Of a DNA stretch of 64,000 nucleotides, positions 52,391-61,960 are shown in pieces (position 1 is the stretch's first letter; every line of letters starts with the position of its first letter). Under the pieces are notes generated by a model, which searched no databases, had not been told where the DNA came from, and saw only the letters and a program-made list of their open reading frames with translations. This stretch comes from Candidatus Nitrosopumilus sp. (lineage in GTDB: Archaea; Thermoproteota; Nitrososphaeria; Nitrososphaerales; Nitrosopumilaceae), in assembly GCA_029864335.1 (NCBI GenBank), contig JAOTTS010000009.1, forward strand, positions 18,883 to 82,882, in the 5' to 3' direction. The position numbers were made by a program, and so were the translations under genes.

Positions 52391-53529
52391 TGTTTTTTCG
52401 CCTTTTTGTATTTCTCAAAGTTTTCATAAATTAATTGAGACGCTTCTTTAATTTCATTTGATGTTAATATTGGAAGTAATTCTTTTATCGCAAAACTTGC
52501 ATTTTCTTCTGAACCTAACGCATCAACTGATAATCTAAACATTTCATCATCGATGACATTTGGTCTATCCAGGAATACTGAAGAATTTGAAATTTGTTTT
52601 GTACTTATTCTCCAAAAACATCTAAGAACTAATGCGTTTAACCTGGCAATTTGTGCCTGAATTTGGTCTGTTTCTATGTTTTCGCCTTGTATTTTTATCT
52701 CCACGATTGGTTTTTTCTTTGAATCTGATATTTTTTTAAAAATCTCATCTATTGTTTTTGATAATTCTTGGTATTCTGTTTGAAAAGAAAATTGAGGTCT
52801 AGTCTCTAATTCTACCCAATTGGGATTTGCTTCTTCTCCAGAAATATCCACTTCAAAGAATCCTTTTTTTGTATCTTTGATTCCCTCACTTGTTGTTAAT
52901 TCAGTAGATCCTGGATATGCAATTGGACCATTTAGATGATTGAATCGTTTGATATCTTTATCATGAAGATGCCCCATTGCATAGTATGTAAAATTTTTTG
53001 GCAAGTCAGTTGATTGTATCTCTGCTGCAAATTTATTGAATTCTGTAACTCCCTGATGCAAAACCAAAATTTTATGTCCCGAATGATTTTGTGCTACTTT
53101 ATCAATTTCAAAAAATTTTTCTTCATATTGTGAAATTTCTGCTTTTCTAATTTTATCAAATCCTGCTAAGAGTATTCCTTTGTATTCTATTGGTTTTCCT
53201 TGTCCAATATACTTTGAAAATTCTAAATTATGATAAACATATGGAATGGGTGTGGTTCTAATTCTACTAATGTCATGCTCTCCTAAAATAAAAAACGAAT
53301 CAATGTTACTTTGCTTTAATCTCTTTAATCCATTTCCCATTTGCACAATTGCTGTTCCATTTGGATTTGGAACATGGAAAATATCTCCTGCAAAAATTAC
53401 AAAATTTACATGATCTTTAATTGAAGTATCAATAGCTTGATTAAATACATCGTACACATCTTGTGCACGTTCATCTGAACCATATTGCACTAATCCCAAA
53501 TGCGTGTCTGAAATGTGAGAAAATAACAT
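52387..53529 (-). CDS. mre11: DNA double-strand-break nuclease Mre11
   Basis: 380 residues with the metallophosphoesterase motifs: ISDTHLG, FAGDIFH, LGEHD, VLHQGV and YYAMGHLHDKD. The third motif has Glu where the usual GNHD has Asn; other archaea vary here too. It is 3'-5' exo- and endonuclease of the Rad50 complex. It overlaps herA by 1 base and rad50 by 4. Confidence 0.95.
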   Translation of the reverse strand: MLFSHISDTHLGLVQYGSDERAQDVYDVFNQAIDTSIKDHVNFVIFAGDIFHVPNPNGTAIVQMGNGLKRLKQSNIDSFFILGEHDISRIRTTPIPYVYHNLEFSKYIGQGKPIEYKGILLAGFDKIRKAEISQYEEKFFEIDKVAQNHSGHKILVLHQGVTEFNKFAAEIQSTDLPKNFTYYAMGHLHDKDIKRFNHLNGPIAYPGSTELTTSEGIKDTKKGFFEVDISGEEANPNWVELETRPQFSFQTEYQELSKTIDEIFKKISDSKKKPIVEIKIQGENIETDQIQAQIARLNALVLRCFWRISTKQISNSSVFLDRPNVIDDEMFRLSVDALGSEENASFAIKELLPILTSNEIKEASQLIYENFEKYKKAKKQ

Positions 53530-55061
53530 TAGTCTAATAACAAATCTTTTTGAACAAGTCCTTGTGTTGATTCAATTGCAACTTCCTTCATTTTATCTGC
53601 ATTTGCCCATGCATTAACTGCACTTTGATCTGCACCCATAATTTTCTCCTTTACTTCTTCAACATGGACAAGTGCTGGCAAATTTGTCCATTGTCCAACT
53701 AGGACCGCGTCTCCTACATTAAGTGAGGTCAATTGGGCAATCAATTCACGACTGGTTGATTCAGTAGCTGAAGCTATTTGACGCTGATCGTCTTCTTGAA
53801 TAATTTTCATTATTGCAAATGACCCTAATTGACTGAGAACATTGAGATCCACACTTCTTGGCCTCTGAGATACAATTCCTAAACCTAATCCAAATTTTCT
53901 TCCCTCTCTTGCAATTTTAGCAGCCCAGTACTTTGCACTAGTGTCATGATCTTTTGGAATGAAAACATGTGCTTCTTCTATGATTACAAATATTGGTGAG
54001 TTGAATTGATAATTTCTTTCTCGCTTTGATCTTCCATGTCTTGCAATACTTGCATCTTTTCTGTCTTTTAGTAATTGTTGTAAATAAAATGCTACAGCAA
54101 CATTGGCTTGCTTTTCTGATAATTCTGAAATATTGAGAATATTAGTACGACCTTCTTTGATAAAACTTATTGGATCTCCCATGTCTGGATCTAAAATATC
54201 TTCAAATCTCCTTTGAGATTCTTCAATGATGTCTTGCACTCTATATGCAGATGTTCTGATCTCTTTTAGTTTTTTATCTTCTGAATTTACAATAAAATCA
54301 ATTTCGTTTTCTAGCTTTTTCCAAAACTCCTTTGATTCTTTAACGTATTTTGTAAATGCCATTCTTAAAACTCGTTGTTGAACATTTGCCCCATCTCTAA
54401 TTTCTAATACTTCTGAGAGTTGTTCTGCATCTAATAATCTTGGATTTATTTTCGCATCAATTACATTGATGCGTGGAATGTTTAGAGTTGTGTAATCATT
54501 ATGATAATCAAATATTATTACAGTTCCCTTTAACTTTGAAATTTGTTTTGTAACAAGTGAAACAAGATTACTTTTCCCCATCCCTGTCATTGCTAAAATT
54601 CCCAAATGTCTTGAAACAATCTTGTCCAAATTTATTTTGGCATCAATGGTTTTGTTTCGTAAAAGATTTCCGATTGTTACCCATCCTTCTTTTTTTGGAC
54701 TAAAAATTTCTTCTAAATCTTGTTTGGTTGGTTGGGTGATTTCTGTACCTGGAATTGGTGGAATTGCAGGTATTATTGATTGACCTTTTCTCAAGTTGTC
54801 TAAAAATCCTAAAATTCCTATGTGTGCTGTGAATGTTTTATCGCGTTTATTGAGTTCTGCAATTTCAGTACTTTCTGATGCTTCATCAAAATTCCTAACA
54901 TCAGTAAAAGCTGCACTTGACACTGATGATCTCTCAACCAATCCTAAAATTTCTCCTTCATCTGTGCCTATTTTGATATATTCTCCTACAGAAAGAGCCC
55001 TTGAAGTAATTGCTGTTACAAATGTGGGCTTTGATTCCCCTATTACAAATCCTAAACTCAA
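53529..55061 (-). CDS. herA: DNA translocase HerA
   Basis: A 510-residue bipolar helicase/translocase: N-terminal HAS-barrel, Walker A region LGILAMTGMGKSNLVSLVTK, IIFDYHNDYTTLNI, Walker B region PIFVIIEEAHVFIPKDHD and the sensor segment GIVSQRPRSVD. It drives DNA into NurA during end resection. It overlaps nurA by 4 bases and mre11 by 1. Confidence 0.95.
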   Translation of the reverse strand: MSLGFVIGESKPTFVTAITSRALSVGEYIKIGTDEGEILGLVERSSVSSAAFTDVRNFDEASESTEIAELNKRDKTFTAHIGILGFLDNLRKGQSIIPAIPPIPGTEITQPTKQDLEEIFSPKKEGWVTIGNLLRNKTIDAKINLDKIVSRHLGILAMTGMGKSNLVSLVTKQISKLKGTVIIFDYHNDYTTLNIPRINVIDAKINPRLLDAEQLSEVLEIRDGANVQQRVLRMAFTKYVKESKEFWKKLENEIDFIVNSEDKKLKEIRTSAYRVQDIIEESQRRFEDILDPDMGDPISFIKEGRTNILNISELSEKQANVAVAFYLQQLLKDRKDASIARHGRSKRERNYQFNSPIFVIIEEAHVFIPKDHDTSAKYWAAKIAREGRKFGLGLGIVSQRPRSVDLNVLSQLGSFAIMKIIQEDDQRQIASATESTSRELIAQLTSLNVGDAVLVGQWTNLPALVHVEEVKEKIMGADQSAVNAWANADKMKEVAIESTQGLVQKDLLLD

Positions 55062-55894
55062 CCTAGTACCTCCCTTGAACCAATCTCATTACCTAATCCT
55101 AACAAACTAACCATTTTTGCAAGTTCCTTATCAGATATTTTACAGTTATTGTGTGCAAGCTTTAGTGCATAGGGATATCCACCAACACTATTTTTGTATA
55201 GTCTGTTCATTGCTGATTTGATATCATTTTCATCATACTGATCTCCTAGAAATTCTAATTTAATTATTGGAGTAGAATCACTTAATCTTACAAATGTTGA
55301 TGAAATGACTTTATCTGCACCATATTTTTTTTCTACAAATATTTTACTAAATCCAGAATTATTTGTAACGTGATTGTAGTAGAAAATATCTCCTGCAAGA
55401 GAACCTAAATTTTCAAATTGTTTTTTTGTATTTGATGTCTTTGCAATGAAAATTACATTGTTTCTTTTTTTCATTGTTTTGACAACTAGTGAGTCAAGTG
55501 ATGACTGTCTTGTCATGAATTGAGAATGAAGTGAACCATCCATTAATACCAAATCAACCATGTCGACTGTTTTCTCGCATGCTTCTATCTCCATTTTACT
55601 TGCAATTCTTGAAAGATCAGTGTCTGAACCAAGTCCTGATTTATGCAAATCCACTAAAATTTCCCCATCAGATTTGATTGAAACTGCAGTTGTTGCCCAA
55701 AGCTCTATTCCTTGAAATTTGGTATTGTTAAAACTACTATCGATTCCAGCTGTTACTGCCTCTTCTTTTACAGGCATAAATTCCACCCAATTCTCCTTTG
55801 CCTTTTGTAGAATTTGCTCAAATTTTGGGCCCTTTAGAATTGATAACATCTTTTCTCTGTTAATGATGGCATCTTTGTATACTGTATTGAGCAC
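55058..55894 (-). CDS. nurA: 5'-3' nuclease NurA
   Basis: 278 residues. TAGIDSSFNNTKFQGIELWA holds the first catalytic Asp, and VDLVLMDGSLHSQFMTRQSS the second, as in NurA RNase-H-fold nucleases. It forms a ring with HerA. First gene of the nurA-herA-mre11-rad50 operon. Confidence 0.92.
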   Translation of the reverse strand: MLNTVYKDAIINREKMLSILKGPKFEQILQKAKENWVEFMPVKEEAVTAGIDSSFNNTKFQGIELWATTAVSIKSDGEILVDLHKSGLGSDTDLSRIASKMEIEACEKTVDMVDLVLMDGSLHSQFMTRQSSLDSLVVKTMKKRNNVIFIAKTSNTKKQFENLGSLAGDIFYYNHVTNNSGFSKIFVEKKYGADKVISSTFVRLSDSTPIIKLEFLGDQYDENDIKSAMNRLYKNSVGGYPYALKLAHNNCKISDKELAKMVSLLGLGNEIGSREVLG

Positions 55895-55968
55895 AACAAT
55901 AGTTAGTTGGTTTAAATAAAATCTTTAGGTTATGCTAAATTTTGACAAAGCTGTTCCATCAAAACCAT

Positions 55969-56946
55969 TTATCCAATTCTGCCTTTGAGAATAATTTTCT
56001 CATCAGTTCCTGAAGGCGTACTTCTGTCTATGTATCTGATTTCATACTTGTCTCCAATATGGATAACTTTACCATCTAGTTCTCTTGGAATCTTGATCTT
56101 TACTTCAAACGTGCTTGTATTGGGACCTGTCTCAATTAATGAACTGGAATTTGCATCAAATCTTGGATTTGCAAGTGTAGTCCTAATGCCGCCCTCTCCT
56201 CTGAATTCAAAAGAACTTAGTGGAATCTTATCTTCATTTTTGGAGTCTCTATTTGCATCAGGCTCGTAAATTCTTAATGTAAATTCATGACCAATTCTGG
56301 AACCACCACCTGTAGTTTCAACTTTGGCAAATGTAGATGTTAATGAAACTGATTTGACTAGAATTCTTTTCTCCCCTGCAAAATCAGATTCATCCAAGTA
56401 TTTAATTAGCACAATGTCGTCTTGACTTAATGGTTTCCCATTGATTGTTTCTGGGAGTTCTAGTCTGATGTAAAATTCACCTGTGTTAGGTCCTGTCTCA
56501 ATCATATTTTTTGGTCCAGTAATAGGAATTCCATTTACTGTAAATTCAAACAATCCTTGTGTTGCTATTACTTCAACCCCATTATGCGCTACATTCAAGT
56601 CTTGATCAGTAATATAGAAATTTACTATTGACATACTTGATGCAGGAACTGTCTGAATTTCTTTTTCTGATGCAGGAACTGATTTGAATTCTTTTTGTAA
56701 GTCTGTGAATTTAATTGGAATAAATAACATCCCTGATTTCTCCATTTTATCTGCAGTTTCTGGTCTCACACATGCAGCAAATCCATTTGTTCTAATTACT
56801 AATTCTAATCCTGTCTTACAAATAACATCTTGAGCTAAAATTCCTTGTTCCATCTGTTTTCTAGGCGATTCCAAGTCACCATAAGATGGTTGAATTACTA
56901 AGAGAGAAAGACCAAAAAATATAGCAATTTGAAAAAAATTCATCAA
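55969..56946 (-). CDS. Secreted protein with repeated beta domains
   Basis: 325 residues with a signal peptide (MMNFFQIAIFFGLSLLVIQP). A short Cys-x-n-Cys region (ICKTGLELVIRTNGFAACVR) is followed by PETADKMEKSGM, the thaumarchaeal tail signature also found in the remnant at bases 165-269. Two copies of an Ig-like unit follow (IETGPNTGEFYIRLELPETI; IETGPNTSTFEVKIKIPREL). Surface role likely, function unknown. Confidence 0.65.
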   Translation of the reverse strand: MMNFFQIAIFFGLSLLVIQPSYGDLESPRKQMEQGILAQDVICKTGLELVIRTNGFAACVRPETADKMEKSGMLFIPIKFTDLQKEFKSVPASEKEIQTVPASSMSIVNFYITDQDLNVAHNGVEVIATQGLFEFTVNGIPITGPKNMIETGPNTGEFYIRLELPETINGKPLSQDDIVLIKYLDESDFAGEKRILVKSVSLTSTFAKVETTGGGSRIGHEFTLRIYEPDANRDSKNEDKIPLSSFEFRGEGGIRTTLANPRFDANSSSLIETGPNTSTFEVKIKIPRELDGKVIHIGDKYEIRYIDRSTPSGTDEKIILKGRIG

Positions 56947-57017
56947 TAATTTTTGAATTTCTTTACATAAATAATTTAATGATAAATCATCCTTGATTTT
57001 AAATTAGAAAATCAAAA

Positions 57018-57629
57018 TTGAGAATTTTGCTATTTTCTTATATGTGTAATAATGAAATCGTTTTTGCATTTGCTTTGCTATTGATAATACCTGCATCCAG
57101 CTATGCTTTTGCTGAACATATCTTCAATTCTGATGCATATGCTCAATATCTTGACATCTCTCAGTTAGAATCAGAAAAAGTAACTTTTGAGTTTGATGGA
57201 AAATTATATGATGTTTACTATGGATATCATGGAAGTCTAGATGCAATGGGTTCTGATGACCCTTTTCCAGAACTGTCTTCTATGAAAATAAATGAAGAAA
57301 GAAAATCCATTGAAATTATCATGGAGGATGTTCCTGAAAAAACTGATTTCTGGGTAAGGACTCCAGAAGATGTTCTTTTTGCTGAGGGTGAAAAATTCAC
57401 AGTTTTAGTCGATGGTTTTGATACTGGATATGATTTGATGAAATTTCCTAATGATTATGTAATTGGTTTTATTATTTCAGAAGACACTAAAAATATTGAA
57501 ATTATTGGAACTCGAGTCATTCCAGAATTTGCAGGATTGACAATTTTGATTCTTGGAATTTCTATAATGGGAATAATTTACCTTGTAAGAAAGAATCCTC
57601 TTCTAAAGGGTTGGACTAGAATTAATTAA
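57018..57629 (+). CDS. Secreted protein with PEFG-CTERM-like sorting signal
   Basis: 203 residues from TTG. A signal peptide (FAFALLLIIPASSYAFAEHI) and a soluble beta domain lead to a C-terminal tripartite signal: VIPEFAGLTILILGISIMGI, then Lys-rich VRKNPLLKG. The PEFA in place of PEFG is a minor variant of the thaumarchaeal archaeosortase target motif. It probably anchors or exports the protein to the cell surface. Confidence 0.7.
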   Translation: MRILLFSYMCNNEIVFAFALLLIIPASSYAFAEHIFNSDAYAQYLDISQLESEKVTFEFDGKLYDVYYGYHGSLDAMGSDDPFPELSSMKINEERKSIEIIMEDVPEKTDFWVRTPEDVLFAEGEKFTVLVDGFDTGYDLMKFPNDYVIGFIISEDTKNIEIIGTRVIPEFAGLTILILGISIMGIIYLVRKNPLLKGWTRIN

Positions 57630-57652
57630 GTGACCTTTTGTACTAAATTCAC

Positions 57653-58471
57653 TTGAAAAAAATTGGTTTGTTGGGATGCGGTGCAATAGGTACTCAGATT
57701 GCTCTTGCAATTGATTCAGGAAAGATCCCTGGAATACTGACTCATGTTTATGATGTATCAAAAGAAACTGCAATTGAACTAGTCTCAAAATTAAACACAA
57801 AACCAGAAATCGTTGAAAATTCACACCTTTTATCTTCTCATAGTGTAAATATCATAGTTGAAGCTGCATCTCAAGATGCTGTTAAAGATGTTGGACTAAG
57901 TGTATTGCAAAATAAACGTGATTTGATGATCATGAGTGTTGGTGCATTATTAGATGAACCAGTATATGATATTTTATCAGATGCATGCAATCATTTCAAA
58001 AAAACTATCTACCTTCCTTCTGGTGCAATTGCTGGTTTGGATGGAATAAAATCCGTCAAAGATGAATTAGAATCTGTATCTATTACAACAACAAAACACC
58101 CACGTTCTCTAAAAGGCGCAAAGTTTTTTGAAACTTCTCAAATTGATTTGGATGTTATTGATTCTCCTACAACAATCTTTGAAGGAACTGCAAAAGAAGC
58201 AGTTTTTTTGTTTCCTGCAAACATCAATGTTGCTGCACTTCTTTCATTATCAGGAATAGGAAGTGAGAAAACAGTTGTAAAAATTATTGCTGATCCTAAT
58301 ACTGACAAAAATACCCATCATATTGAGGCTGCAGGAAAATTTGGAAAGATGATCTTTACAATTGAAAATTTCCCAGATCCTAATAATCCTAAAACAAGTA
58401 AACTAGCAATTTTATCCGCAATTGAAACTCTGAGAAAATATTGCTCTGATGATATTCAGATTGGCACATAG
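57653..58471 (+). CDS. nadX: L-aspartate dehydrogenase NadX
   Basis: 272 residues from TTG. Rossmann loop KKIGLLGCGAIGTQIALAID and the conserved SVGALLDEPVYDILSDACN, LPSGAIAGLDGIKSVKDELE, NVAALLSLSGIG. It oxidises aspartate to iminoaspartate with NAD(P), replacing NadB, and NadA is nearby (58,807), so together they start de novo NAD synthesis. Confidence 0.9.
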   Translation: MKKIGLLGCGAIGTQIALAIDSGKIPGILTHVYDVSKETAIELVSKLNTKPEIVENSHLLSSHSVNIIVEAASQDAVKDVGLSVLQNKRDLMIMSVGALLDEPVYDILSDACNHFKKTIYLPSGAIAGLDGIKSVKDELESVSITTTKHPRSLKGAKFFETSQIDLDVIDSPTTIFEGTAKEAVFLFPANINVAALLSLSGIGSEKTVVKIIADPNTDKNTHHIEAAGKFGKMIFTIENFPDPNNPKTSKLAILSAIETLRKYCSDDIQIGT

Positions 58472-58521
58472 TATTAGATAATTTCCAAGTATTGATTTTA
58501 AATTAATACCAACAGTTGTAA

Positions 58522-58665
58522 TTATTTGATACAATTACGTAATGATTCATTCAATACTCTGGAGAAACTAACTGCTTCAGAAGACTCTTTGATTTTTTTT
58601 GCTTGTCTTTCACGAAGTTTTCTTACGATGTCATCACCAATTACAACTGTAATGCGCTTTCCCAT
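58522..58665 (-). CDS. 47-residue ribbon-helix-helix-like protein
   Basis: MGKRITVVIGDDIVRKLRER then QAKKIKESSEAVSFSRVLNE and SLRNCIK. An initial beta strand, then two helices, is the CopG/Arc-type RHH arrangement, a small DNA-binding dimer. It lies antisense between nadX and nadA, so it might regulate them or itself; this is inference. Confidence 0.6.
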   Translation of the reverse strand: MGKRITVVIGDDIVRKLRERQAKKIKESSEAVSFSRVLNESLRNCIK

Positions 58666-58806
58666 GAGCGTACAGATTTCTACCATTCCTTATATTTTGA
58701 GGTATATCTGAAAAGGGGAAATTCTTGCCACATTATCTATCATTTCAGAGAATTCTGGACTATTTCCCATTCTTTAAATCCTCACAAATTCAAAATTTTA
58801 TAGTCT

Positions 58807-59763
58807 ATGTTAGTACAGCAATCATCCCACCTTAAAGAAGAGATTCTAAAACTCAAGAAGGAAAAAGATGTAGTAATTTTAGCGCATAATTATCAAATTC
58901 CTGATGTACAGGATATTGCTGATTTTACAGGTGATTCTTTAGGTCTTTCAAGACAAGCCGCCACTGTTGACCAAAAGACAATTTTGTTTTGTGGTGTAAA
59001 CTTTATGGCTGAAACTGCTGCCATTATTAGTCCTGACAAAAAAGTACTGCTTCCTGATTTAGAAGCTGGATGCTCATTATCTGATTCAATCACTGTTGCA
59101 GAATTGCGTAATTGGAAAAAACAACATCCTAATGCAATTGCAGTAGGTTATGTTAATACTACTGCAGAAATTAAAGCAGAACTTGATTATTGTTGTACTT
59201 CATCTAATGCTGTTAATGTTGTAAAGGCAATACCTGAAGAAAAAGAAATATTGTTTTTACCTGATATGTTTCTTGGTTCTTATGTTGCAAAAATGACTGG
59301 AAGAAAAAATATGCATATATGGGCAGGAGAATGTCATGTTCATGCTGGAATTAGACCTGAAGATGTAACTGAAAAATTAAATTCTATGAAAGATGCAGAA
59401 TTTGTTATTCATCCAGAATGTAGTTGTACAACTTCTATGATGTATGATGTTGCAGATGGAAGTTATGACGACAAAAAAGTTTCAATTCTTTCTACAGAGG
59501 GAATGCTAAATCATGTGAGTCAATCAAAATCAAAAAACTTTGTTGTTGCAACAGAGACTGGAATTTTGTACAAAATGAGACAACAAAATCCCGGAAAAAC
59601 ATTCATCCCTGCATCAGAGAAAGCTGAATGTCAATACATGAAAATGATTACCCTTGAAAAAGTATATGATGCTTTAGTGAATGAAAAAAATGTTGTCACC
59701 GTTCCAAAAGAGATTGCCGATAAGGCTCGTTTAGCAATTAATAGAATGCTTGAAATCAACTAG
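58807..59763 (+). CDS. nadA: Quinolinate synthase NadA
   Basis: 318 residues. VVILAHNYQIPDVQDIADFT is the DHAP-binding start. The three cluster Cys lie in LFCGVNFMAETA, HPECSCTTSMMYD and KAECQYMK, as in NadA's [4Fe-4S] site. It condenses iminoaspartate with dihydroxyacetone phosphate to quinolinate. The TPR gene follows after 3 bases. Confidence 0.95.
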   Translation: MLVQQSSHLKEEILKLKKEKDVVILAHNYQIPDVQDIADFTGDSLGLSRQAATVDQKTILFCGVNFMAETAAIISPDKKVLLPDLEAGCSLSDSITVAELRNWKKQHPNAIAVGYVNTTAEIKAELDYCCTSSNAVNVVKAIPEEKEILFLPDMFLGSYVAKMTGRKNMHIWAGECHVHAGIRPEDVTEKLNSMKDAEFVIHPECSCTTSMMYDVADGSYDDKKVSILSTEGMLNHVSQSKSKNFVVATETGILYKMRQQNPGKTFIPASEKAECQYMKMITLEKVYDALVNEKNVVTVPKEIADKARLAINRMLEIN

Positions 59764-59766
59764 ACT

Positions 59767-60168
59767 GTGACTATTTTGGTTGGGTTATTTAGCAGAATCC
59801 CAAAAGATCCTCAAAAGAAAAGAAACCTAGAAAAACTCAAAGAGATAAAAAAACTTGTTAAAGAAAAAAAATATGATGCTGCCTTAAAATCAGGTAAAGA
59901 TTTTTTATACAAAGTTCCGCATCATCATGATGTTTTGTTTACTATGGGTGGAATTTACCATTTACAAAACAAACACAAAACTGCAATATCTTATTTTGAT
60001 AAAGCACTAGAAATCGCTTCTTACGATGTTGAAGTTTTATTGCTCAAAGCATATTCTCATCAAAAATTAGCCGAAAATAAAAGGGCAATTCAGTGTTGTG
60101 AAAAAATTCAAGAAATTGATCCAAAAAATAAAGCAGTACTTGTATTACTGGAAGAATTGAATTCTTAA
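59767..60168 (+). CDS. TPR-repeat protein
   Basis: 133 residues from GTG. Tetratricopeptide repeats: KKYDAALKSGKDFLYKVPHH, TAISYFDKALEIASYDVEVL and RAIQCCEKIQEIDPKNKAVL. A small scaffold, probably in the nadA transcript. Its end overlaps the convergent nadC stop by 4 bases. Confidence 0.8.
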   Translation: MTILVGLFSRIPKDPQKKRNLEKLKEIKKLVKEKKYDAALKSGKDFLYKVPHHHDVLFTMGGIYHLQNKHKTAISYFDKALEIASYDVEVLLLKAYSHQKLAENKRAIQCCEKIQEIDPKNKAVLVLLEELNS

Positions 60169-60983
60169 ATTTCTAAACTCATATCAATTCCTTTAACAGA
60201 GTTTGTGATGCTTCCAACTGATATAATGTCCACCCCAGTCTTCCCATAATTCACGATGTTCTTAGAACTAATTCCACCTGATGCTTCAAGCATTACTTTA
60301 CTTCGCAATCTTTGATTTCTGAGTACTTGTATTGTTTTCCTGATTTGTGCAGGTGAGAAATTATCTAGCATGATTATTGCTGCACCCTCTTTTGCAGCAA
60401 GAACTGCATCTGATATATTTTCAACTTCCACTTCAAATTTTTTGTGTTTTTTCTTTGCTTTTTTAATTAATGATAATAACGAGCCATCAATTGCAATATG
60501 ATTGTCTTTGATCATCACCATTTCATCTAGCCTTAGTCTATGTTTTTTACCTCCACCTATCTCTACTGCTTCTTTATCAAAATATCTGAGTCCTGGGGCA
60601 GTTTTCCTAGTTGCATACAATTTTGTTTTTGTTGGAATCTTTTTTACAAGTTCATTTGTTTGAGTTGCAATTCCGCTCATTCTTGTAAGAAGATTTAATG
60701 CAGTTCTCTCACACGTTAGAATTTTTTCTGCGTCCCCACTAATTGTCATTATAGTTTGATTAGGTTTTATTTTAGAACCATCTTTTCTAACAATTTTTGC
60801 ATTACATCCTTTTAATTTGAAAATATCTTTTGCATAAGTTGCACCTGCAACAATTGCATTTTCTCTTGAAATTATTTTAGCTGATATCTTTTTCTTTGGT
60901 AAAAGAACACTGGTGATATCTCCAGACCCTATATCTTCAGCAAGAAATTGTAATAATTGTTTTTTAGAATTAAATGACAACAT
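60165..60983 (-). CDS. nadC: Nicotinate-nucleotide pyrophosphorylase NadC
   Basis: 272 residues: DIGSGDITSVLLPKKKISAK, LLTRMSGIATQTNELV, ATRKTAPGLRYFDKEAVEIG (Arg/Lys of the PRPP/quinolinate site), HRLRLDEMVMIKDNHI, and VEVENISDAVLAAKEGAAII. Converts quinolinate to nicotinate mononucleotide. It faces nadA-TPR convergently. Confidence 0.95.
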   Translation of the reverse strand: MLSFNSKKQLLQFLAEDIGSGDITSVLLPKKKISAKIISRENAIVAGATYAKDIFKLKGCNAKIVRKDGSKIKPNQTIMTISGDAEKILTCERTALNLLTRMSGIATQTNELVKKIPTKTKLYATRKTAPGLRYFDKEAVEIGGGKKHRLRLDEMVMIKDNHIAIDGSLLSLIKKAKKKHKKFEVEVENISDAVLAAKEGAAIIMLDNFSPAQIRKTIQVLRNQRLRSKVMLEASGGISSKNIVNYGKTGVDIISVGSITNSVKGIDMSLEI

Positions 60984-61026
60984 TATTGTTAAAATATTAA
61001 TGTGATTTTAAAGATTTAGAAATATT

Positions 61027-61215
61027 CTATGTTACTTTGATTGCATACTTGCCTTTTTGAGTGATCCCTAGAGTTTTTGAAATCTCTGAATTTGTTGGAT
61101 CAACTACTAATACAATTCCACTCCAGTCAGGTGTCAAATCTGATGATTTGCAACTAGGACAAACTTTACCCGTTGTAACAAATTTGCATTTTCGGCATGC
61201 CATTTCTCGTGCCAT
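61027..61215 (-). CDS. spt4: Transcription elongation factor Spt4 (RpoE'')
   Basis: 62 residues from ATG 61215 (MAREMACRKCKFVTTGKVCP). Zinc ribbon CRKC...CPSC, then DLTPDWSGIVLVVDPTNSEI typical of Spt4. It begins 1 base after the rpo7 stop; a longer reading would run into rpo7. It pairs with Spt5 in processive elongation. Confidence 0.92.
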   Translation of the reverse strand: MAREMACRKCKFVTTGKVCPSCKSSDLTPDWSGIVLVVDPTNSEISKTLGITQKGKYAIKVT

Positions 61216-61216
61216 T

Positions 61217-61813
61217 CTAACTTGCCTCCACTTTAGCTTCTTTTGCAGGTTTATCTGAATCCCCTGTGGATTTTTTAATCTCTTCTGCAATCCAGTCATC
61301 TGCTCCAAGGAATGGCTGTCTACATGTAATTCCAATCTTACCCATTGCAGCAGCTTTTCCTAATGATACAGCAGTAATTCTTGCACGAAGTGTAGAGCCA
61401 ACTTTTAATGTTCTACCACTTTGATTAGCTAAAATCATTCCAGACTTTACGTCACTTTTAAGATAATCATCCATCACTTGCGACAAGTGAAGTAATGCAT
61501 CAGTTGGACCAATTCTAACAAATGCTCCAAAGTCTGTAATGTCTACAATTTCTCCTTGAACAATTTCTTGTAATTTTGGATAAAATGTTAATGCCTCAAA
61601 CTGAACTCTATGGAATGTACCCCCGTCTCCGGCAATCATTTTTCCCATTTCGTTAACTTTAGCATCTAAAATCATAATGATATATCCTAAATCTGCATTA
61701 ATCATACTCTCGTATTTTTCTTTGAGGATGTTTACAGCTGCCTTTTTGAGCGTAGTTCCAAATAAGCTAGGAGGAATCCTAACAACATCAACTAGGGTGG
61801 ATATAGAAAACAA
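61217..61813 (-). CDS. rpo7: RNA polymerase subunit Rpo7 (RpoE')
   Basis: 198 residues: N-terminal RNP-like tip (SISTLVDVVRIPPSLFGTTL) and C-terminal S1/OB fold (GEIVDITDFGAFVRIGPTDA, then LLHLSQVMDDYL). The C-terminal 20 residues are charged and extend beyond the usual length. Forms the Rpo4/7 stalk. Overlaps nothing; the Spt4 gene follows after 1 base. Confidence 0.95.
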   Translation of the reverse strand: MFSISTLVDVVRIPPSLFGTTLKKAAVNILKEKYESMINADLGYIIMILDAKVNEMGKMIAGDGGTFHRVQFEALTFYPKLQEIVQGEIVDITDFGAFVRIGPTDALLHLSQVMDDYLKSDVKSGMILANQSGRTLKVGSTLRARITAVSLGKAAAMGKIGITCRQPFLGADDWIAEEIKKSTGDSDKPAKEAKVEAS

Positions 61814-61960
61814 TTACGTATTTTTCTTGAATTTCAATTTATGAATCTTTGGGTGATTTACTCATAATTTTCTAAAGATTTTGCTAATTTTTCAAAAAAA
61901 TGACAATTTTTTTTGATGTGTGACTTATGTTTAAATAATGTAGGATGACTTTTTGAGGCA